A stretch of 64,000 nucleotides of DNA from Chryseobacterium gleum (GTDB lineage Bacteria; Bacteroidota; Bacteroidia; Flavobacteriales; Flavobacteriaceae). The translations under genes were made by a program, and so were the position numbers. The notes under the pieces are model-generated. The model saw nothing but the letters and a program-made list of their open reading frames with translations. It searched no databases and was not told where the DNA came from. Each line of letters starts with the position of its first letter. Position 1 is the stretch's first letter. The stretch is from positions 1-64,000 of the forward strand of contig CAMDGB010000001.1 in the NCBI GenBank assembly GCA_945897915.1, read 5' to 3'. Below are positions 54,325-63,266 of the stretch, piece after piece.

Positions 54325-54408
54325 GCCCAAATATCTTGAGTCATCAAGAGTAACGTAGTTGTGTTGTTTGGTTCGCCTTGGCGGACAAAGGTTTAGTAGT
54401 TAGACCAA

Positions 54409-54441
54409 TGAAAAGCTTTCCACTTTGTGGATGGCTTTTTT
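54409..54441 (+). terminator. Second hairpin after tRNA-Asp
   Basis: AAAAGCTTTCCAC and GTGGATGGCTTTTTT form an imperfect stem with a 3-nt loop and a T run; a backup terminator or the end of a decayed transcript. Confidence 0.55.
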
Positions 54442-54599
54442 GATTTAAATATGTTTCGTTACTTCTAAAATAAAATTTATATGTCTTTCGTGTGAGTTTT
54501 TTTCATTTTGTCTTTTTTTTCTATATAATTACTTTTTATATTATAATTTGCTTATATTTAACCTCTTAAAATATTAAAAAATAATTAAAAATATATAAA

Positions 54600-57308
54600 A
54601 TGAAGAAAAAATTACTTTTATTATTAGTTCTTATTAGTGTTACAATTAACCTTGTTAATGCGCAATGTTTGCCGCCTACGAATGTTTTCGTATCAAATAT
54701 TACAAACAATTCCGCTACGGTTTCTTGGGTACAGAATACCACTTCTACTTCGGCTTACAACATTCAGTTGTTTATGAACGGAACTGTTACTGGAAATTTT
54801 GCTGCACAAACAAGTCCTTTTGTCTTAACAGGTTTGCCATGTGGAACGACTTGTACTGCCCAAATTGTTTCGGTTTGTTCACCTAACGTGATCAGTTCGC
54901 CAAGTGTTTCAGTTACTTTTACAACCGCGTCTTGTCCGACTCAATTCGGACAACCTCAAAATATGACGGCTTGTGTAACTAATGGGTTTGGATGTTTCAA
55001 TTTAGCAAGTAATACTCAAAATATTTTAGCAAATCAATCTCCAAATTCATATGTGGTAACATATCATTCTTCTCAAGCAGATGCTGTTTCTGGTACCAAT
55101 CCTTTGGTGAGTCCATATTGTGTGAATCAAGGCACTTACACTGTTTTTTCAAGAGTTACACAAATTTCTTCAGGAAATATGATGCAAATTAATGGTTTTG
55201 AACTAAATGCTGTTGATTTTCAAGTTATGCCAGCCTTAAACCCTATGGTGCAATGTGATGATAATAACGATTTACAAGTGGTTTTTGATTTAACGACTTC
55301 ACAAGCAGTAATTAATACCAATAATACATTAGTATATTATCCAACATTAACTTCAGCGCAAAACCAAGTGAATCCTTTAACACCAGCTACTAATTTTGTA
55401 GTTCCTGTTTCAGCATCAAGCAGTACTATTTTTATAAGAGAAATTATTGGTGATGCATGTGATAAAATCTACCCAAGAACTGTTTTTGCGCAGTCTAATT
55501 GTAATTTAGCTTCTTCTTGTGCAAATGCAAATTTATTGTGTAATTCCTTAGGTGTTCCTTTTACAAACACAATTAGCGTTGCTAGTGTTGGGGCTTCAGG
55601 ATGTTTAGGAACCACACCTAATCCTAATTGGTTCTATTTGCCAATTAGTAATTCTGGAACTGTTAATTTAGTAATTACACAAGGAAATAACGCTCCTAGT
55701 TTTAATAATCAAGATGTAGATTATATCATCTACGGACCCTTTACAAGTGGTACTTCAAGTTGTAATTTAGTGGGGACAAATAATATTGTTAGTTGTAGTT
55801 ATTCGGCTTCTTCTACAGAGTATCCTGTTATTCAAAATGCACAAGCAGGACAATATTACTTAATGATGGTTACTAATTTCTCTAATCAAAACGGATTTGT
55901 TACTATTAATAATATGTCAACTTCTACTGGAGTAATCAACTGTACTGGTTTTACATTTAATGCCTTTTTAGATTCAAATAATAATGGCACAAAAGATACT
56001 GGAGAAGTGAATTTTCCATTAGGAAAGTTTACACATGAGAAAAATGATAATGGAGTAGTTCATAATGTAATTGCCCCAACAGGATCATTTAGTATTTATG
56101 ATATGGTTACTACTAATTCATACGATGTTTCTTTTGTTGTAAACCCAGCGTATGCAACTATGTATAATGTAAATCCTTCTCAGTTTTTAAATTTAACACC
56201 AACAGGAGCTGGAATGACAACTTATAATTTTCCAGTAACATCGCTTCAAAATTATAACGATTTAGGAGTAGCAGTTGTTCCATTTAATGCACCAAGACCA
56301 GGGTTTAATTATATCAATAGAGTTGTGTATGCAAATTTAGGAAATCAAATTATTCCTTCTGGAACGGTAACGTTCACAAAACCTTCAGCAGTGACTTTAG
56401 TTTCAACTACTCCAGCTTCAACTAGTACAGCAACAGGATTTACTTATAACTTCACTAACTTATTGCCTTTTGAAGTTAGAACAATTAATGTTATTATGTT
56501 AGTGCCAACTATTCCAACAGTAAATGCTGGCGATTATTTGGTGAGTCAAGCTTCAATTGAACCAAGTACTGGTGATGTGGTTCTTGAAAACAATAGTAAT
56601 ACTTTGACTCAAATGGTTATAAATGCTTACGATCCAAATGATAAAATGGAAGCACGTGGGCCTCAAATATTACATTCTAGTTTTACTACTAATGATTATT
56701 TATACTACACTATCCGTTTTGAAAATACGGGTAATGCTAGCGCCATTAATGTAAAAATCAATGATGTTTTAAATAATAAGTTAGACGAAACTACTTTATC
56801 TATGATTAGTTCAAGTCATGCTTATGAATTAGACAGAGTAGGCACTGAATTAAATTGGAAATTTAATAACATTCAATTACCAGTTTCGGTTGCCAATTCT
56901 ACTATCGGAAAAGGATATGTAACATTCAAAATCAAACCAAAGCCAGGATATGCAGTTGGTGATATTATACCAAATGCGGCATCAATTTATTTTGACTACA
57001 ACCCAGCTATTGTTACTAATACGTTTACAACTGAATTTGTGGCCCTTTTAGAATCAGAATCATTCCAAACTAATGAGTTTATGGTTTATCCAAATCCAAC
57101 GAATTCAATTTTGAATATTCAATCTAAATCCAATCAAACTATTTCTGAAGTAAATGTTTACGATTTATTAGGTAAAAAACTTACCTATAAAAAAGGAACT
57201 GTTTCTAATACAGAAATAGATCTAACAAATTATACACCAGGATTATATTTATTGGAAGTTATTTCATCTGATAATCAAAGAAGTATTCATAAGATTGTAA
57301 AAAAATAA
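54600..57308 (+). CDS. T9SS-secreted FN3/DUF7619-like protein, paralogue of 2197-5361
   Basis: A 902-residue secreted protein. Signal peptide 1-22 (ending NLVNAQ), a fibronectin III-like domain (about 23-110), a Cys-containing beta region with GTYTVFSRV (about 115-300), a PPC-like domain (about 305-445; PNPNWFYLPI and DVDYIIYGPF), a DNNNG acidic loop (about 455), the module with YDPNDKM near 677, and a type A sorting domain (about 825-902; YPNPTNS, GLYLLEV). From about residue 448 it aligns with the protein at 2197-5361 at high similarity, while the N-terminal halves differ, apart from one FN3. Terminator right after it. Role unknown, probably adhesion or degradation-related. Confidence 0.85.
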   Translation: MKKKLLLLLVLISVTINLVNAQCLPPTNVFVSNITNNSATVSWVQNTTSTSAYNIQLFMNGTVTGNFAAQTSPFVLTGLPCGTTCTAQIVSVCSPNVISSPSVSVTFTTASCPTQFGQPQNMTACVTNGFGCFNLASNTQNILANQSPNSYVVTYHSSQADAVSGTNPLVSPYCVNQGTYTVFSRVTQISSGNMMQINGFELNAVDFQVMPALNPMVQCDDNNDLQVVFDLTTSQAVINTNNTLVYYPTLTSAQNQVNPLTPATNFVVPVSASSSTIFIREIIGDACDKIYPRTVFAQSNCNLASSCANANLLCNSLGVPFTNTISVASVGASGCLGTTPNPNWFYLPISNSGTVNLVITQGNNAPSFNNQDVDYIIYGPFTSGTSSCNLVGTNNIVSCSYSASSTEYPVIQNAQAGQYYLMMVTNFSNQNGFVTINNMSTSTGVINCTGFTFNAFLDSNNNGTKDTGEVNFPLGKFTHEKNDNGVVHNVIAPTGSFSIYDMVTTNSYDVSFVVNPAYATMYNVNPSQFLNLTPTGAGMTTYNFPVTSLQNYNDLGVAVVPFNAPRPGFNYINRVVYANLGNQIIPSGTVTFTKPSAVTLVSTTPASTSTATGFTYNFTNLLPFEVRTINVIMLVPTIPTVNAGDYLVSQASIEPSTGDVVLENNSNTLTQMVINAYDPNDKMEARGPQILHSSFTTNDYLYYTIRFENTGNASAINVKINDVLNNKLDETTLSMISSSHAYELDRVGTELNWKFNNIQLPVSVANSTIGKGYVTFKIKPKPGYAVGDIIPNAASIYFDYNPAIVTNTFTTEFVALLESESFQTNEFMVYPNPTNSILNIQSKSNQTISEVNVYDLLGKKLTYKKGTVSNTEIDLTNYTPGLYLLEVISSDNQRSIHKIVKK

Positions 57309-57323
57309 TCTTAATAAAATAAA

Positions 57324-57353
57324 AAAAAATCCCGATTTATTCGGGATTTTTTT
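57324..57353 (+). terminator. Terminator of the T9SS paralogue
   Basis: AAATCCCGA (57327-57335) and TCGGGATTT (57341-57349) with a 5-nt loop and T run. Confidence 0.9.
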
Positions 57354-57426
57354 ATGTTTAAAAATAAGGATTTGTAATAGTTAGAATAAAATTATAAAAA
57401 TAAATAAAACATATTCCATAAAATTG

Positions 57427-57434
57427 TATTTTTG
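57427..57434 (+). promoter_or_regulatory. -7 element of the TonB-C-like lipoprotein gene
   Basis: TATTTTTG at 57427-57434, within 20 bases identical to the dnaE promoter region (48019-48038). Confidence 0.5.
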
Positions 57435-57458
57435 AAATCTAAATAGTTGAAAATCAAA

Positions 57459-57935
57459 ATGAATAAAGTAATTGCTTTTTTCCTAATATTTTTACTACAA
57501 TCGTGCCAGTTTTTCGATAAGAAAGTGCCTGATGAAAAAGTATTATTAGAACAAGAACTCAAAAAAATAAATTGGGAACAAGTGGACGAATTTCCATCAT
57601 TCACAGCTTGTGATTCCTTGTCAGATACTTACAGTAAACAATCTTGTTTTTATGAAACACTTTCTTCGCAATTGCATTCTAAATTGAAAGATGATAGTAT
57701 TGCTAAATTGTTTCCGCAAATAGACACCATTCAAGTAAAAGTAATTATATCTTCAAATTCCGACGTTAATTTTGAAGCTATTATTTCTGATTCAATTGTC
57801 TATAATAAAATTCAATTAGATAGTATATTTCAATTGCGATTAACCGATTTTCCTAAAATTAATCCAGCCATAAAAAGGGGCGTTCCAGTAAAAACAGAAT
57901 TTCAATTACCAGTAGTTTTACAAAAAGAAAAATAA
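57459..57935 (+). CDS. Lipoprotein with TonB-C-like C-terminal region
   Basis: 158 residues. Signal peptide with lipobox LQSC (Cys16) and following QFFDKK. The central part holds two conserved Cys (TACDSL, QSCFYE), and the C-terminal half (KVIISSNSDVNFEAII.. and INPAIKRGVPVKTEFQLPVVL) resembles the TonB C-terminal pattern, where a PAxxRGxxV stretch precedes a final PIxF strand. It could be a TonB-family energy transducer fragment or an unrelated outer-membrane lipoprotein. The start at 57459 is chosen over an in-frame TTG at 57447. Not recognised beyond this. Confidence 0.7.
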   Translation: MNKVIAFFLIFLLQSCQFFDKKVPDEKVLLEQELKKINWEQVDEFPSFTACDSLSDTYSKQSCFYETLSSQLHSKLKDDSIAKLFPQIDTIQVKVIISSNSDVNFEAIISDSIVYNKIQLDSIFQLRLTDFPKINPAIKRGVPVKTEFQLPVVLQKEK

Positions 57936-57946
57936 GCTTACTTAAT

Positions 57947-58864
57947 TTATATTTTTTTTGGTTTAAAAATCAACACAAAATAACTCCCAATTAGCACAGG
58001 TATAACTACATTTGTAATCCACATAAAGGTGCTGATAAATAAAACTACATAGTCGTCAATATTTAATTTATCAAAAAACCAAATGGAGACACTGCCCTTC
58101 ACTACAAAATCTAAAAATTGAAATGAAGGTAACGAACTGGCAATAAAATATACCGCAGTTATTGTAGCCATTAAAGTAAAATAGTCAATTTTTACGCCAA
58201 ATAACAAAAACAAAAAATAGTATTGATGTGTAAAAGTTGCATATCTAGCAATAGCTAAGAATATGTTTTTCCGATGAATTTTTTTTGAGATTGCTGTAAT
58301 TTTATCTAAAAATAATTGAACAGAATATCCTTTTATATTAGCATTTTTTGTTAAAAATAAAAAGCTTACTACAAGAAGTAAAACAACTAATAGCATTAAA
58401 AAAGAGTAGGTATAACCCAAATACAAAAGGCCAATTAACCCAAAAAAAAGGGCAATAATTAATTGAATTCCATTACAAATTACGTTTAAAAATAAAATAC
58501 GTTTGGTTTCGTGTTTTGGAAAATAAAGTGCTTTTCCAGCATATTCACCAATTCCGTTTGGTGTAAATAATCCTGCAGTTACACCAGCTAAAACTTGTTT
58601 TGTGGCAGTATATAGTGAAATTTTTTCAATTACTTCAACTAAATTTTTCCATTTTATAATTTCTAAAAAACGATTTAAAAAACTAAAACCTAGGATGAAA
58701 ATTAACCAAGAAATAGAAAATTTATCTTGCAAAATTTCTGAAAATTGTTTCCAACTTAACTTGTCATCATTTGCTAATTTTTCATAAATGAAATAAAAAG
58801 CACCAAAAACAATCGTGAGTTTTATTATAAGTGTAAGATATTGTTTAGTTTTGTTTGAAATCAT
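57947..58864 (-). CDS. YbhN/LPG-synthase-type membrane protein (UPF0104-like)
   Basis: A 305-residue membrane protein with about eight helices, of the lysylphosphatidylglycerol synthase transmembrane-region type. The diagnostic segments are FLNRFLEIIKWKNLV, GVTAGLFTPNGIGEYAGKALYF and SLPSFQFLDFVVKGSVSIWFF. No soluble aminoacyltransferase domain is present, so it is not itself an LPG synthase; a lipid-related flippase-like role has been proposed for the fold. ATG at 58864 is chosen; an upstream TTG at 58879 is less likely. It is divergently oriented to ruvC. Confidence 0.8.
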   Translation of the reverse strand: MISNKTKQYLTLIIKLTIVFGAFYFIYEKLANDDKLSWKQFSEILQDKFSISWLIFILGFSFLNRFLEIIKWKNLVEVIEKISLYTATKQVLAGVTAGLFTPNGIGEYAGKALYFPKHETKRILFLNVICNGIQLIIALFFGLIGLLYLGYTYSFLMLLVVLLLVVSFLFLTKNANIKGYSVQLFLDKITAISKKIHRKNIFLAIARYATFTHQYYFLFLLFGVKIDYFTLMATITAVYFIASSLPSFQFLDFVVKGSVSIWFFDKLNIDDYVVLFISTFMWITNVVIPVLIGSYFVLIFKPKKI

Positions 58865-58916
58865 TTTGCAAAGAAACAAAACTTTGAACTTGAAACCTTA
58901 AACCTGAAACAAAATT

Positions 58917-59471
58917 TTGTCAAACGAACGCATCATTCTCGGTATCGATCCTGGAACCACCATCATGGGTTTCGGACTCATTCGTGTGGTCAATAAAAAA
59001 ATGGAGTTTATTCAGTTAAACGAATTACAACTTAGTAAAATGGACGATCATTATATGAAGTTGAAACGAATTTTTGAGCGCACTATCGAATTAATTGACA
59101 CCTATCATCCGGATGAAATTGCCATTGAAGCGCCGTTTTTTGGTAAAAATGTACAATCTATGTTAAAATTAGGAAGAGCACAAGGCGTGGCTATGGCTGC
59201 AGGTTTATCAAGAGAAATACCAATTACAGAATACGAACCCAAGAAGATAAAAATGGCAATTACAGGTAATGGAAACGCCAGTAAAGAACAAGTAGCTAAA
59301 ATGCTACAACAACTATTAGGATTAAAAACCTTACCCAAAAATCTGGATTCCACAGATGGATTAGCTGCTGCAGTTTGCCATTTTTTCAATACCGGAAAAG
59401 TGGTGGGAACAACAAGCTATTCAGGTTGGGATGCTTTTGTGAAGAATAATGAAGATAAAATTAGAAAATGA
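58917..59471 (+). CDS. ruvC: Crossover junction endodeoxyribonuclease RuvC
   Basis: Holliday junction resolvase, 184 residues. Catalytic acids are visible in GIDPGTT (Asp11), AIEAPF (Glu71) and the [12 protein letters not shown] segment (Asp144 and Asp147). The first in-frame start that gives the conserved N-terminus is a TTG at 58917, so a TTG initiation is needed. No ruvA or ruvB is near. It is followed at 72 bp by hemW. Confidence 0.95.
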   Translation: MSNERIILGIDPGTTIMGFGLIRVVNKKMEFIQLNELQLSKMDDHYMKLKRIFERTIELIDTYHPDEIAIEAPFFGKNVQSMLKLGRAQGVAMAAGLSREIPITEYEPKKIKMAITGNGNASKEQVAKMLQQLLGLKTLPKNLDSTDGLAAAVCHFFNTGKVVGTTSYSGWDAFVKNNEDKIRK

Positions 59472-59543
59472 GAAAATGGGTCAACTAGAAAAGTTATAAA
59501 ATAGAATTATCTCATTATCAAATTTACAAATTATCTAATTAAT

Positions 59544-60677
59544 ATGTCAGGCATTTACATTCACATACCTTTTTGCAAGCAAGCGTGTCATTATTGCGAT
59601 TTTCATTTTTCCACTTCAATAACGAAGAAAGAGGAAATGGTATTGGCTTTGGCTAAAGAAATGCAACTTCGTAAAAATGAGTCTCAAAATGAAATAATTG
59701 AAACCATTTATTTTGGAGGAGGCACACCAAGCATATTGACAATTGACGATTTACAATTTTTGATTGATACGGTTTACAAGCATTATAAAGTTGTAGAAAA
59801 TCCAGAAATTACATTAGAAGCGAATCCAGACGATTTGGATGAAGAAACGATTATTCAATATGCCAATTCGCCAATTAACCGATTGTCTATTGGTATTCAA
59901 TCTTTTTTTGAAGATGATTTACAATTGATGAATCGCGCGCATAATTCGGCGGAAGCCAAAAAATGTTTGAAATTTGCCACACAACATTTTGAAAATATTT
60001 CTATCGATTTAATTTACGGAATGCCAAACATGAGCAATGACAAATGGCTTCAAAATATAGAAACGGCAATAAGTTTCAATATTCCTCATATTTCTAGTTA
60101 TGCCTTAACGGTAGAACCCAAAACAGCATTGCATAAAATGATAAAGTCTGGTACAATACCAAATTTAGATGATGATGTATCGCAACAACATTTTCATATA
60201 TTAATTGATAAATTGCAAGAAAACGGATTTATACATTATGAATTATCGAATTTTGGAAAACCAAATTACTTTTCGAAAAATAATACGGCCTATTGGTTAG
60301 GTAAAAAATATATTGGAATTGGTCCGTCTGCGCATAGTTTTAATGGAGAAAGTAGAAGTTGGAATGTAGCAAATAATTCATTATATATAAAAGCAATTGC
60401 AGAAAATAAACTCCCATCAGAAACTGAATTTTTATCAAAAACGGATCAGTATAATGAATATATTATGACAGGTTTACGAACAATTTGGGGTGTTTCTTTA
60501 GAGAAAGTTAAAACCGAATTTGGAAGTAGCTATTTAGATTATTTGCTACAACAAGCCGAGAAATATATTTCAGATAATTTGTTAGAAGTTGAAAATAATA
60601 TTTTAATAACCACTAAAAAAGGAAAATTTTTGTGTGATGGTATTGCAAGTGATTTGTTTTTGCTAAATTTGAACTGA
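59544..60677 (+). CDS. hemW: Radical SAM heme chaperone HemW
   Basis: A 377-residue radical SAM protein that delivers heme to respiratory proteins. It has the cluster motif FCKQACHYCDFHF (Cys11, Cys15, Cys18), GGGTPS, the FAD/SAM region, and a C-terminal HemW domain. The absence of the fourth Cys found in coproporphyrinogen dehydrogenase HemN places it with HemW. Confidence 0.93.
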   Translation: MSGIYIHIPFCKQACHYCDFHFSTSITKKEEMVLALAKEMQLRKNESQNEIIETIYFGGGTPSILTIDDLQFLIDTVYKHYKVVENPEITLEANPDDLDEETIIQYANSPINRLSIGIQSFFEDDLQLMNRAHNSAEAKKCLKFATQHFENISIDLIYGMPNMSNDKWLQNIETAISFNIPHISSYALTVEPKTALHKMIKSGTIPNLDDDVSQQHFHILIDKLQENGFIHYELSNFGKPNYFSKNNTAYWLGKKYIGIGPSAHSFNGESRSWNVANNSLYIKAIAENKLPSETEFLSKTDQYNEYIMTGLRTIWGVSLEKVKTEFGSSYLDYLLQQAEKYISDNLLEVENNILITTKKGKFLCDGIASDLFLLNLN

Positions 60678-60680
60678 TAT

Positions 60681-60765
60681 TGGTACGCAGATTAGACAGA
60701 TGCAAGCAACGCGAATTATAAATTCTGTGTAAATCTGCAATAAAATATCATTTAAATCCGTGTGC
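60681..60765. repeat. Intergenic inverted repeat (CGCAGATTAGACAGA..TCTGTGTAAATCTGC)
   Basis: The arms at about 60686-60701 and 60723-60738 are complementary with gaps, followed by TTAAATCCGTGTGC. This matches the dispersed 'AATCTGC/AATCCGTG' class and resembles the element at 31343-31407. It fills most of the hemW-cyclase gap. Confidence 0.55.
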
Positions 60766-60770
60766 TAAAA

Positions 60771-61523
60771 ATGAAAGCTACTATAAACAACTTCAATATC
60801 GACTTATCAAATCCCATTGATATTTCTTTATCTTTAACTAATACAGATGCCAATCCCATTGCGTGGTATATTGAAAAACCAGTAATTGAACCAGTAACTT
60901 TTGAAAATTGGGTAGGAAAAGTTTCTGAAGGAAGTGCTACAAATTTCAACAATATATTTTTCAATCCACACGGACATGGCACGCATACCGAGTGTTTAGG
61001 ACATATAACCAACGAATTTTATTCTATCAATCAGTGTTTAAAACAGTTTTTTTTCATGGCAGAATTAGTTTCTATTTCACCCGAAGAAAGAAACGGCGAT
61101 TTTGTTATTACTAAAAAACAAATTGAAAATTCATTAAATGGGAAAACGCCTGAAGCGATAATTATTCGTACACTTCCAAATTTTTCAGGAAAAAAATCAA
61201 AGAATTATTCGCATACTAATCCGCCGTATTTGTTAGAAGAAGCGGCAATTTATATTCGAGAAATCGGAATTAAACACCTTCTTATAGATTTACCAAGCGT
61301 AGATAGAGAAGAAGATGCAGGCAAATTATTGGCACACAAAGCATTTTGGAATGTAAAAAACACCACAATTTTAAACAAATATGCACGTTTAGATTGCACG
61401 ATTACTGAATTAATTTATGTAAATGATTCCGTTTCTAATGGTACCTATTTATTGAATTTACAGATTGCTTCGTTTGAAAATGATGCAAGTCCAAGTAAAC
61501 CAATTTTATATGCAATTCATTAA
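60771..61523 (+). CDS. Cyclase family protein (kynurenine formamidase-like)
   Basis: A 250-residue metal-dependent hydrolase. The motif NPHGHGTHTECLGH corresponds to the HxGTHxxxPxH metal site of the cyclase/KynB family, and further conserved elements are LLIDLPSVDREED and HKAFWN. The true substrate is unknown; kynurenine formamidase is only one option, since no tryptophan-degradation gene is near. ATG at 60771 is preferred over a GTG nine bases earlier. Confidence 0.88.
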   Translation: MKATINNFNIDLSNPIDISLSLTNTDANPIAWYIEKPVIEPVTFENWVGKVSEGSATNFNNIFFNPHGHGTHTECLGHITNEFYSINQCLKQFFFMAELVSISPEERNGDFVITKKQIENSLNGKTPEAIIIRTLPNFSGKKSKNYSHTNPPYLLEEAAIYIREIGIKHLLIDLPSVDREEDAGKLLAHKAFWNVKNTTILNKYARLDCTITELIYVNDSVSNGTYLLNLQIASFENDASPSKPILYAIH

Positions 61524-61549
61524 AGTAAATACATTTGAAAAAATAAGTT

Positions 61550-63172
61550 TTAAAAAATAAACTTCGTAGATAAAAAGTTAGATTCTCCTTCAGTCACAAT
61601 TTTATTAATAATGGCTTTATTTTCCTTATTTTCTTTAGTGGCAACAACTGTTCTTATTGAAAACGATCGAAGCGCATCATAAACCGAAAGTGTGCCTTCT
61701 GCAGAATCTTTACGCCCTGTAAATGGGAAAGTATCTGGACCACGTTGGCATTGAACATTAAGGTTTACACGTGAAACTTGATTGACTAACCCATCAATTA
61801 AATGCGAAATTTCATGGGTATCCGTTCCAAAAATACTCACTTGTTGTCCGAAATTAGAGGTAATCATATAATCTATCGGTTCTTGTAATTCTTTGAATGA
61901 AACAATCGGTACAATGGGTCCAAATTGTTCTTCACGATACAATTTCATTCCTTCACTAACAGGATACATTACTGCTGGAAAAAATAACGTACCGTTTTGA
62001 ATGGCGCCATTTTCATTCATTATTTTTGCGCCTTTACTTTCGGCATCGGCTATACAATCATTTAAATAGTTGAATTTATTTTCCTCGGGTAAAGGTGTAA
62101 TTTGCACTTTTTCGTCCCAAGGCATACCAAATTTTAAAGCATCCACTTTTTCGCAGAATTTTCTTACAAATTCATCTTTTATATTTTCATGAACAAATAG
62201 TATTTTTAAAGCTGTACAACGTTGTCCATTAAAAGACAAACTTCCTAAAAGACATTCTTCTATAGCATTTTCTATATTGGCATTTTCTAAAACTATCGCT
62301 GGATTTTTGGCATCCAATCCTAAAATAGCTCGTAATCGGTTTACTTTTGGATGTGCTTTTTTAATATCTGATGCAACTTTACTAGAACCAATCAAGGTTA
62401 AAACATTTATTTTTCCGGTATTCATTAACGGTTCAACAATTTCACTTCCTTTTCCATAAAGATAATTTACAACGCCTTTTGGAAAACTTTTTTCTATGGC
62501 TTTAGATAAACAGTAATGCAACAAACAACCATGTTTTGGTGGTTTAAACAAAATTACATTACCCATTATCAGGGCAGGAATTAGCAAAGTATATGTTTCA
62601 TTTAAAGGATAATTATATGGGCCAATACAAAGCGTTATACCTAAAGGCGAACGACGAATTTGACCAATTACACCTTCTTCGATAGTAAAAGTAGCCGATT
62701 TTCGTTCTAATTTTTTTAAAGATTCAATGGTGTCGTAAATGTATTTTATGGTTCTATCAAATTCTTTTTCAGAATCTTTTTCGGACTTTCCGATTTCCCA
62801 CATCAATAAATTTATAACTTCTGTTCTCAACTTTAGCATTTCGCCAACAAAATGTTCCACATGAGAAATTCTTTTTTCAACAGAAAGCATGGGCCATTCT
62901 CCAAAACCATTTTCATATGCTAGTTCCGCACTTTCTAAACATTCAATTGCTTCAGGCAAACCTGTTTTTGGTATTTTCCCAATTAAAATACGCTCTAATT
63001 TTTCACTAGATGTTGGTTTGCAAATAGCAGAATGAATTTCATTGAAAGGACCATTCCAAGTTTTGAATGCTCCGTTTACCAAATATTCTTCTTGGTTAAT
63101 AAACGGAATTTCTTTAGAATTTACAGTAGAAAAAACATCAAAAAGCTGATTTTTAGAAATATGATTTTGCAT
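61550..63172 (-). CDS. Aldehyde dehydrogenase, NADP-dependent glyceraldehyde-3-phosphate dehydrogenase-like (GapN)
   Basis: A 540-residue ALDH that would oxidise glyceraldehyde-3-phosphate directly to 3-phosphoglycerate, giving NADPH. The oxyanion Asn is in GPYNYPLN (Asn187), and the nucleophile in FNGQRCTAL (Cys319). In place of the usual ELGGK motif carrying the general base Glu, the sequence reads GLDAK (285-289), so the canonical Glu is missing and an Asp is two residues away. C-terminal motifs (GPIVPIVSF, FGQQVSIFG) are intact. The GapN call rests on the flavobacterial family of this length; the substrate could be another aldehyde. Confidence 0.85.
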   Translation of the reverse strand: MQNHISKNQLFDVFSTVNSKEIPFINQEEYLVNGAFKTWNGPFNEIHSAICKPTSSEKLERILIGKIPKTGLPEAIECLESAELAYENGFGEWPMLSVEKRISHVEHFVGEMLKLRTEVINLLMWEIGKSEKDSEKEFDRTIKYIYDTIESLKKLERKSATFTIEEGVIGQIRRSPLGITLCIGPYNYPLNETYTLLIPALIMGNVILFKPPKHGCLLHYCLSKAIEKSFPKGVVNYLYGKGSEIVEPLMNTGKINVLTLIGSSKVASDIKKAHPKVNRLRAILGLDAKNPAIVLENANIENAIEECLLGSLSFNGQRCTALKILFVHENIKDEFVRKFCEKVDALKFGMPWDEKVQITPLPEENKFNYLNDCIADAESKGAKIMNENGAIQNGTLFFPAVMYPVSEGMKLYREEQFGPIVPIVSFKELQEPIDYMITSNFGQQVSIFGTDTHEISHLIDGLVNQVSRVNLNVQCQRGPDTFPFTGRKDSAEGTLSVYDALRSFSIRTVVATKENKENKAIINKIVTEGESNFLSTKFIF

Positions 63173-63253
63173 TGCTTTATAAATAAAATTAAAATTTTGC
63201 TAAAAATAATAATTTTATAATCAAAACCAACTCCACAATTCATAAAATTTAAT

Positions 63254-63261
63254 TATTTTTG
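63254..63261 (+). promoter_or_regulatory. -7 element of the MmcQ/YjbR gene
   Basis: TATTTTTG at 63254-63261, only 5 bases before the ATG at 63267; the transcript may be leaderless or nearly so. Confidence 0.45.
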
Positions 63262-63266
63262 AAAAC

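Larger units (their letters stand above)
54283..54599 (+). other. 317-bp intergenic region after tRNA-Asp
   Basis: No gene is supported. It holds the tRNA terminator (54295-54324), a possible relic resembling the tRNA 5' end (GGTTTAGTAGTT at 54390-54401), a second hairpin with T run around 54409-54441, and an AT-rich upstream region of the T9SS gene with a TATATTTA at 54553-54560. Confidence 0.65.
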
